Below are positions 57,901 to 64,000 of a stretch of 64,000 bases of DNA, piece after piece. The number at the start of each line of letters is the position of its first letter. Position 1 is the stretch's first letter. Source of the DNA: Cladophialophora immunda (lineage: Eukaryota; Ascomycota; Eurotiomycetes; Chaetothyriales; Herpotrichiellaceae). Made by a program: the position numbers and the translations under genes. The notes below the pieces were generated by a model, which ran no database searches, was not told the origin of the DNA, and worked only from the letters and a program-made list of their open reading frames with translations. The DNA lies in assembly GCF_000835495.1 (NCBI RefSeq), contig NW_015622543.1, forward strand, positions 868,001 to 932,000. Reading direction: 5' to 3'.

Positions 57901-58239
57901 AGACAACAAGCCAGGTCAGTGCTCGATGACAGCACCGATGACGATCTATTTTCTCCTCTACGGAAAATACCGAGTTCATCCCCTGTCCTTGAGGAGGTAG
58001 AAACCCTAACAGAGAAACGCTTCTACGTCTCCCAGCAAAGCATCGATTACGACGCGATGGACGATGACTTGCCGGATCTAGAGACCCTGATTTCTGCCAG
58101 GTCCAGCAAGGCTCATGCATCGAAGACGAAAGCCCAGGGCGTTGTTATGCCCATCTCTCCAACCGCGCGGGAGAAATTCACGAATCCGGGACGTCGAAAA
58201 GGCGCAAGGCGGGTGCTCGATAGCGATGACGACGAATGA
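54907..58239 (+). CDS. mph1: ATP-dependent DNA helicase Mph1 (FANCM family)
   Basis: 1110 residues, intronless, from the ATG at 54907 (MDFLDDEAEVSSDVL); an in-frame TTG upstream is not a credible start. Superfamily 2 motifs: RDYQYNIV, Walker A LPTGLGKTF (~residue 257), VVDEAHKATGSYAY (~357), LALTATPG, TSIGEEGLDIGEVDLIV and the arginine-finger motif QRMGRTGRKR (~701). An alpha-helical insert between the two RecA lobes (residues ~440-590) is the family hallmark. The 3'-5' helicase disrupts D-loops and remodels stalled forks, limiting crossovers. Acidic C terminus ends SDDDE. An NLS-like KRRRL lies near residue 35. Nuclear. Converges with the MDR dehydrogenase gene. Confidence 0.95.
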   Translation: MDFLDDEAEVSSDVLVPSSQADLNPRARKRRRLDSHSDASSLPEHDEYDLPPNEDETGKENRKSKYEERIYVPQYGDRPSDTFVTQLTQQHSSPSRIRGPRWMKPRNNPSPSSSAVKRHANTPRRHSQAAIHSDEFEVDEDDFELFEALGDCSNSALSNGNHDGNPAPRQPLQKSNSFRQTTLHGIHTTQPPATQTQSQIRVHNWPLANRNEPPTHHEIDRDAMTTWVYPTNLGRIRDYQYNIVHKGLFHNILVALPTGLGKTFIAATIMLNWYRWTKSAQIVFVAPTKPLVSQQVDACFNIVGIPRSHTTMLTGEVSPAIRAEEWQEKRVFFMTPQTLINDLKHGYCDPKKIVLIVVDEAHKATGSYAYVEVVKFLRRYNSSFRVLALTATPGKDVEKVQEVIDGLGIARVEIRTEESLDIREFVHKRDVETQVFENSDEITMSLEMLSATLQPLLNKLHSQGASWGKDPRMITLFGLKKAWERWQLSEAGRRAQHSVKGMVKAISTTLMSLAHNIELLKYHGIGPFYHKMKLFADEASGGGKYAKQIVDDDNFKKLMIRLRAWINNPDFIGHPKLSYLKTVVLNHFMDAGEGASGSHSTGSSGTRIMIFTHYRDSAEEIVRVLNRHGPMIRAHVFVGQSGTKGGSEGMDQKTQLSVIKQFKAGKYNTIVATSIGEEGLDIGEVDLIVCYDCSKSPIRMLQRMGRTGRKRAGTIVLLMMRGKEESDFAHSEDNYQKMQEKIASGKEFNFHEELSARIVPKEIVPAVDKRVVEIPIENTQPGSVEPSRRKAKNAKKPPKKFHMPDGVETGFTFLGDGGKKKATTREGPSKPPESRKDRHVAALPPLNDVLLSESEERELEDRYVRLAGVEDEYIQFVRFDAYPDQQRRLGKTDAVKHSRATRTLVQAFEAMRNPRKSWSRPSEYELSPEGVDASPELSEAEELMRTTKISKKKPKPPAFPQTKVSSITVRSSSIGEYDDNDSFIDDEEDLAASHLPEPRQQARSVLDDSTDDDLFSPLRKIPSSSPVLEEVETLTEKRFYVSQQSIDYDAMDDDLPDLETLISARSSKAHASKTKAQGVVMPISPTAREKFTNPGRRKGARRVLDSDDDE

Positions 58240-58643
58240 CTTCCAAGAGGCCTTCGAGGTGATCGTGCTTGGTTGTTTGTTTGGGGCTTGGGTCTGACCA
58301 GGTTGAATGACTAGATGATAGATCCCCTACTAACGTGGGAATCAATGGTCGCGCTCCGGGAGTCAACTCCCTACCATACAAGAAGCTACAAGCAGCGACT
58401 CGTACGTCCTTGCTAAGTACAACCGGTTGGCTAGGTCGCAGTATGAGTTTCGTGCATGAATGCGAACTTAAAGAGCTCCAACACGTGAAAAGCGAGTGAG
58501 AGTCATTGGATGTCCTCACTCAAATTAGTTCTATATCCAAAAAGCGATTCCCTAATCACCAAAGACCGCCGCTTGCAAACACTCAAGAATGTCTCCTATA
58601 CAAATTGACCTTACCTCACAGCCGTGTGAATGACCCTTTTCCC
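58240..58643. other. Convergent intergenic region
   Basis: 404 bp between MPH1 and the dehydrogenase 3' ends; nothing seen. Confidence 0.6.
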
Positions 58644-59817
58644 TCAAGTTACCCTGATTACGAGCTTCCCAACTTGTCGACCCTGCCAGATGTCTTCGAT
58701 TGCCTCGTCGGCGTCCGTAAAATCGTAGACTTTGTCTATAATGTCTTTGAATCTCATTTGCGTCGCAGACAAAGCGGCACAGAGGTCTTCCTGCTCGAGT
58801 TTTGAGCCGCCATTTATGCCCCTACTTGGACTTAGTTCCTGCAGTGGTATGTAGCGATGTCGCTACGAGGGGTAATGCTCTCTCACCTCAAGTTGATTCT
58901 TCGATCGATGAGAAGCGGGAGAAACTCGGCCAGGTCCTCGAGGCTTTGCTTGCTCAGATACCCGACTTGGCTGATCGTCCCGCCTCGCCGAGTACATTTC
59001 ATGCTCTTGACCAAGGTTTGCGTGCCTCCGATCTCCACGACTAGATCAACACCGGCGCCGCCTGTAAGTTCCAGGACCTCTTCATGCCACTGGGGATTTG
59101 TTGCGTAGTTGGTGGTGAATATCGGGGGGTCGGAGAACTGCTTTCTGATCCTCTCCAGTTTGGCGTCGCTCGACGAACTGAGAATCACCTTGAGCCCGGC
59201 GGCGCGAGCAAGTTTCAGCGCAATCATCGCAACGCCCCCGGTGCCTCCACCGTCTTCGTTAGTAGAGTTTTGCTCTCCCAAGGGGCTGAAGCTGACGGAC
59301 CTTGGATCAACACGCTTTTTCCCACGCCAATGTCTTTCAAAGCCGTCCACGCCGTGACCCCGGCGCAGGGAATGAGGCAGGCTTCGACCCAGTCCAGATG
59401 ATCCGGCAGTTTGGTGAGCTTTTCCTCCGCGAAGACCAGGTAGTCTGCCAACACTCCATCCTCGTCGGCCGCCAACCACGACCGTGTCGACTCGCGCCCG
59501 GTGAGATTCTCCGTGTCGATGATAGGCGCCACCCTGTCTCCAATCTTGAGCGTCCTCACGCCTTCGCCAACGGCTATGATCTCTCCGGCCGCGTCGTTGC
59601 ACGGTATGCCATGTGGCGTCACCGGCCACGGGTTGCCGCCGTTGGCAATGTTGGCGTCTCTGTAGTTGAGAGAGACAGCGTAGACCTTTATCAACACCGA
59701 GGTCGCAGTAAGGGGCAGAGGTAGTGTCTCTGTCCCGAGCTGCACCCTCGGTGTCCCTGGAGTATAGTCGTCAGTCCGGCGATAGGCTTTGCGGGAAGTG
59801 ATTGGGACGTTGGCCAT
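58644..59817 (-). CDS. Zinc-type (MDR) alcohol dehydrogenase-like oxidoreductase
   Basis: 353 residues from exons (minus strand) 59817-59301, 59253-58887, 58821-58644. The start MANVPITSRKAYRR fits the family. N-terminal GroES-like fold: YAVSLNYRDANIANG, GIPCNDAAGEIIAVGEGV, IGDRVAPI. The nucleotide-binding loop is completed by splicing: VLIQ-D-GGGTGGVAMIALKLARAAG, the AxGxxG-type NAD(P) site. The end VGKLVIRVT is the normal family C terminus. Catalytic zinc Cys/His ligands of classical ADHs are not evident, so this is closer to the quinone-oxidoreductase-like, possibly zinc-free branch. Intron 1 has donor GTCCGT but a strong CTACTAAC branch. Upstream neighbour on the same strand is a GMC oxidoreductase, which suggests sequential oxidation steps. 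Confidence 0.88.
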
Positions 59818-60485
59818 GCTTTGCGTTTTCCCGGGACTTTTCTTGCGGGAACTTGAATAAGATTCAACTCTGAAATGATCACAAGTCTTTGGCCTTTGTA
59901 CTTGGGATAGACCTAGTCGTGGACCCGACAACTGCGTAAACGTATTAGAGCCCTTTGCGACCACCTGGCGGACTTTTGCGCCGAGTTCGGTCATGGTCGC
60001 GAAGATCATGATGCTTGTTTCGACCGTTTCCCTTCCGCAAATAGAGCTAGCATCCGCAGTTCTCGCAGGAAAACCAGTCAGCACCGCAAACCATGTTCAA
60101 CTGGGGAATTCGGATCGCCGCCTCACATGTCGAAACTCCATTGTGGCCCACGCTTACCAATCCGAAAAGGCAAAGCAACGACGGTGTTCAATTTCTTTCC
60201 CTACCTTTGCATGAGATGTCTAGGTGGAGTCTGAGAAAGGCGTACTGCACTGCCTGATTAAAACTAATTGGGGTTTTGCCTGCCCTGTAGGGCTTGTGGA
60301 TCTTTGGAGACCAATTGTGGCCGCGTACTCGCTACGCCGTCTTAAATCAAGCCGGCGTTCCCTTGATGGTGGTATTACCAGGATCCTACCATGATAGTCT
60401 ATCCTTGTCTACTATGGTGCCTAGGAATGGGCCACAACCGGCATGATGTTCCTTCTTGGAGTGATGCATCGCTCTGTCGCATCGC
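59818..60485. other. Intergenic, dehydrogenase promoter
   Basis: 668 bp between the dehydrogenase start and the GMC gene end, both on the minus strand. The frame is open upstream of 59817 but does not look coding. Confidence 0.55.
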
Positions 60486-62489
60486 TTAGAGAGTCGCTGA
60501 CGCACCCCGAGCGTTGCGGACCACCAGCTCCGCGCATCGGATCCCAATCAGGTACGCATTGATTTGCGTGTGATTGCAAGTCAAGATCGGGCAGACACTC
60601 ATGTCGGCGACTCTCAACCCCCGCGTCCCAACGACCTCGAATTTATTGTCCACAACGCGCCGAGGATCACCGTGTCGACCCATCACGCAGCTCCCCATGC
60701 TGTGAAACCCCTGGGTCAAGTTATCCCTGATGAAGCCGTCCAGAGCTTCCTCAGACTCTCCCGAAGGCGCTAACAATGGTTTCTGGATGATTCTCGACAG
60801 CGCATCTGTGTGAGTGAGGTTCAATATCTCCCGCACCGTCTCGATCGCGACTCGTCTGTCCAGCGGGTGGGTCAGATACTGCGGGTCGATCGCTGGCAGA
60901 TCATAGGGGTTGCGGCTTCGCAGCTTGAGCCTCCCTCGACTCAGGCAATTCTGGTTCAAGCCCTCGACGACAAGGACACTCTCGTCCGGCGCACAGGGGC
61001 CGGTATAAAACAGAGGGCCGGAGTGCATCCATATCTCCGTGCTCGGCCTAGTTGGCTCTTGTAGGTATTCCCGGGTCGACTTATCCAAAGCATGGAATTC
61101 GGATGACGAAAGAACTGCCTCCAGACGCGGAAAGATCAGGGCCGCGCTTGCACCAAAGACGGACAGAGGACCTGTCTTCGTAGAGGCATATTCGGCCTCG
61201 GCGGCTCGAAGCTGTTCGGAAGAGTTCAGCAACTGATTGTGGCCGGCAACTTCGGGCGATATCGTGTACTCGCAGGCAAAGGCGCTGTGATCGCGGATCC
61301 CTTCTCCAACCCCGGGTAGATCGACCACGACAGGTATTCCCAGCTCTTCCAGCTGACCTCTGGGGCCGACGCCAGACAATAAAAGCAGCTGCGCGGATTG
61401 AAAAGTCCCTGCTGTAATGATTACCTCTCCTCTTACTCTCACTTGCAATTTCGCTGGAGATTGTCCCGCCAATGGTCTTGATGGTATCAGCTCCACCCCA
61501 TGTGCTCTGTTGTCCCTGAAGATGATGCGCGAGCACAAGGTATCAAGTGTGACTGTCAGGTTAGGAAGATTGCGCCTTTGCTGTTCGTCGAGGAAAGCGT
61601 TGGCGCTGGTCACACGTACGCCATCTCGCACACTAAATTGTGCGACTGAAAAGCCGACTGGATCGCCGTCGTTGTTGTCAGCATTGAGCCGATGCCCTGC
61701 TTGCTCTGATGCCTGTAGGCAATGGATAATCATATCCTGCCACACCGTGTTGAACTGCACAGCAATGGGTCTACCAGCCAAAAGCGACAATGGTCAGCAT
61801 CTAATTCCCACTTGACAACAATTCCAGACTTGCCCATTCTTGCCATGAGATCCAGGCGTCGGATTAGCATATCTTTCCATTGCCGCTGGACAGTTTGGCC
61901 TAAAGTCCTCGAGCTTTATCGGCAGTATGTTAGATCTTCTGCATTTCGTGACAAAAATACGGTCCATGGAGAGATTACTTGGTTCAGTATTTGCTTCACG
62001 TTTTCCCAGCGCCACCACGAGTCGTCGACCAACCCAGCCCAATCGTCATAGTCAGCGGAAGAACCTTTGACCCAAGCCATAAAGTTGTTCGCTCTTTGAG
62101 AGGGTTTTTAGTAGCGACCACGACGGGACAGGAAGCAAAGTCACTCACGAGCAGCCACCAAGGCCTTTGCCTCGAGGGTACACAATTTCTCGATCTCGCA
62201 ATTCCCGCTGGGGAGCAGTACGATAAAGCCAGTTGCCATCGGGACTTCCAAATTTGGGCTTGGTCAGGCCAGGTACGAGGTTGTCTGGATCTGCCGAATC
62301 ATCTGGGCCGGCCTCGACCAGCAGAACCCGAGCATCTGGGAGTTCCGTGGCCAATCTGGAAGCGATGAGACATCCAGAAGTCCCACCTTGCGAAGGATCT
62401 TAGCCTTGTCGTTGATACATGCCTCGAGTCTTACCTCCCACGACAACATAGTCGAAATCGGTGTCTTTCAACGCCTCGAAATTGTGCAT
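60486..62489 (-). CDS. GMC-family FAD oxidoreductase (choline dehydrogenase-like)
   Basis: 590 residues from exons (minus strand) 62489-62435, 62386-62149, 62093-61979, 61913-61834, 61770-60486. The start MHNFEALKDTDFDYVVVGGG plus TSGCLIASRLATELP is the FAD ADP-binding fold; GKGLGGCSANNFMAWVKG and GTFQSAQLLLLSGVGP are the two GMC signatures. Catalytic end: GFHSMGSCVMG with the general-base His and CNHTQINAYLIG with the second His/Asn. Intron 4 (61771-61833) starts GCAAGT rather than GT; only this choice gives the expected HGKNG-PIAVQFNT. No signal peptide, so cytosolic or peroxisomal. Oxidises a primary or secondary alcohol, substrate unknown; the neighbouring MDR enzyme may take the product. 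Confidence 0.9.
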
Positions 62490-62908
62490 ACTGATCTTGT
62501 GGAAGGGCTGACACGCAACAATAGGAAATTAAGCAGAGAAAACATGCACGTAACAGCGATCCGTTTTAGCGTCCTTTTGAGATAGTGATTGAAGCAGAGA
62601 GTTGTCAAGAGAGAACACGTCCTAAGAGTCTTTTGGAGCGGCTAATCTAGAAGGCACAAACCTGTCCTTGATAGTATTGCAGGATAACCCTGATTGAGTA
62701 ATTCGTATATCGCTCGATATCATCTCAACTACCTGTTGCGGCTTCGAGATTCTATTGCTGGTCGTGGTCTGATAAGGGGGAATGCTGATATCAGTCCATC
62801 CGAGCTGTCACGAAAATGGATCGGGTATCTACCACTCGGTAATCGCGACTGGGGGTTTTGTCATGGTGTGCCGGTACCTTGCGGAAAGCCCAATACCAAA
62901 GAAGAAAA

Positions 62909-62958
62909 GTGGAGGGGATAGGTGGAGGGGATAAGTGGGGGGGCTTAAGTGGAGGATA
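62909..62958. repeat. G-rich tandem repeat with AGGGG cores
   Basis: GTGGAGGGGATA twice, then a run of G and a shorter GTGGAGGATA copy. Two copies contain AGGGG, the stress-response element core; the G runs could also stack as a quadruplex. About 320-370 bases before the permease ATG. Confidence 0.6.
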
Positions 62959-63099
62959 CAACGTAGACGATATACTTGGACGTGCGATGTATCCGAGGCT
63001 CGCAAGCAAAGAGTGCACGCGGGGTGCATGCGGGGAGGACAACCGAGCCAGTATTAGAGGGAGTTATAAGCAACAGACAACGTGGGAAGTTCCACGAGG

Positions 63100-63109
63100 T
63101 ACCTAGGTA
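63100..63109. promoter_or_regulatory. TACCTAGGTA palindrome
   Basis: Perfect 10-base palindrome. Such words are common in ascomycete intergenic DNA, so this may be compositional rather than regulatory. Confidence 0.2.
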
Positions 63110-63276
63110 GGCGTGTAGGGTGGGGAATACCTCAAGTAGAGTCCAACCGATATCGCAGCAAGGATTTCCAGCGGTGGGACGACTGCTTTCAACTACAGCT
63201 TGAGGTCGCGCATTCCACACAGTTTTCTCTATCCCGGCACATTATATCTGAATAGAACGGTGCTGCATCGACTATC

Positions 63277-64000
63277 ATGGGTTCGATCGAGACAAGCACA
63301 TATACGCCTCAGACCGAGGGTTCCTTCGACGAATCCAAGAAAACACACCTTCACCTTCATGCCGCTCCACATGATCTCCTCTGTAAGACACTCGGCCTCT
63401 CATGACTCGGTAGTATCCATGCTAAATTCCCACAACAGCCGCCGTAGAAGCAGGCACGGTCGAGGCACGAGAGGAGCCCAAATTCCTGCATGGCTGGAAC
63501 ATCAAGCTCGAGAAGGCCCTCGGCGTCGAGGCTCGGGGCATCGAGCGGGTTCCTGAGAGCGAACGGCCAGAAAGAGCCACCTTTGGCGACTTCGTCCAGA
63601 TCATCCTTATCTGGTTCTCGGCCAACCTGACGGCGAACAACATGGCCCTCGGCCTCCTCGGGCCTCTGGTCTTTGAACTCGGCCTGACCGAGGGCATGCT
63701 GATCGGGGCCTTTGGGACGATTGCAGGCTCCATTGGCACTGCGTACATCTCGACCTTTGGCCCTCTCAGCGGCAACAGGACTCTGGTGGTCGCGAGGTAC
63801 ACCATGGGCTGGTGGCCCTCCAAGATCGCGGTGCTTTTGAACATCGTCATCATGCTCGGTTATGGCCTTGTCGACTGTCTCATCGGCGGACAATTGCTCT
63901 CGGCTGTGGCCAACGGTTCTTTGACGGTCATAGTGGGCACCATCATCGCGGCTGTCATCTCGCTCGTCGTGGCGTTGTTCGGTATCAAGCTCTTCCACAT
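63277..64000 (+). CDS. NCS1 purine/cytosine-type permease (5' part)
   Basis: Start ATG at 63277 (MGSIETSTYTPQTEGSFDES); exon 1 63277-63382, intron 63383-63438 (56 bp, GTAAGA...CAG), exon 2 open from 63439 to the window end. Visible protein is about 222 residues. NCS1 features: the cytoplasmic segment FLHGWNIKLEKALGVEARGIERVPESERPE, first helix FVQIILIWFSANLTANNMALGLLGPLVF, and GTAYISTFGPLSGNRTLVVARYTMGWWPSK, which resembles the Fcy2/FcyB substrate-binding loop. Imports purines, cytosine or related heterocycles by proton symport at the plasma membrane. It is divergent from the GMC oxidoreductase and may supply its pathway. The C-terminal half lies outside the window. Confidence 0.88.

Larger units (their letters stand above)
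62490..63276. other. Divergent promoter GMC oxidoreductase / NCS1 permease
   Basis: 787 bp. Contains a G-rich 12-mer repeat at 62909-62958 and a TACCTAGGTA palindrome at 63100-63109. Confidence 0.6.

Noticed and set aside
63357..63998. 213-aa minus-strand ORF at the right end
   Set aside because: It is the antisense of the NCS1 permease exon, whose + strand frame has clear family motifs and splice signals.

Overview
This is a window from a filamentous ascomycete (Pezizomycotina) nuclear chromosome. The evidence is about 22 protein genes on both strands, mostly split by short introns (45-160 bp, GT...AG, CTRAY-like branch sites) and separated by 0.2-2 kb. The families are typical of filamentous fungi: Zn2Cys6 regulators, a DUF7728-like membrane protein, Aim32, Mph1, a cytochrome P450, a GMC oxidoreductase and a DAL5-type transporter. 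I cannot fix the class from this window. All exon boundaries were read by eye from splice sites, reading-frame continuity and family motifs, and are models.

Layout. 0-11.3 kb holds mainly housekeeping genes: the end of the HDEL/KDEL receptor ERD2, a large Ser-rich membrane protein with 23-residue repeats, the CAAX protease RCE1, the dolichyl-diphosphatase CAX4 and an RWD-RBR ubiquitin ligase. 12.9-14.8 kb is a hexose-type MFS transporter. 16.4-33.6 kb looks like an accessory catabolic neighbourhood: an orphan 354-aa protein, a class II aldolase/adducin-domain enzyme, a P450, a DAL5-type carboxylate/amide transporter, two divergent Zn2Cys6 regulators and a Rieske non-heme iron oxygenase. This is a plausible set for importing, hydroxylating and cleaving a small organic compound under its own regulators. 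34.6-36.1 kb is AIM32.

37-42.8 kb carries two genes that each contain one in-frame TAG inside otherwise continuous coding sequence: a calcineurin-like phosphoesterase and a long ankyrin protein with a STAND-type N-terminal domain. 43.6-58.2 kb holds a DUF7728-like His-rich membrane protein, a coiled-coil single-pass membrane protein, a Ppn2-type polyphosphatase, a small Cys-rich GPI-anchored protein and the DNA helicase MPH1. 58.6-64 kb is a second small metabolic group: a zinc-type (MDR) dehydrogenase, a GMC oxidoreductase with an apparent GC-AG intron, and a divergently transcribed purine/cytosine-type permease (NCS1) that runs off the right edge.

The most useful observations are the two in-frame TAG codons, the GC-AG intron, a CCG-N7-CGG palindrome in the P450 promoter with a matching site upstream of the aldolase, an inverted repeat upstream of the Rieske oxygenase, and the uncharacterised catabolic neighbourhood itself. 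No CRISPR array, rRNA or convincing tRNA or transposon was seen.
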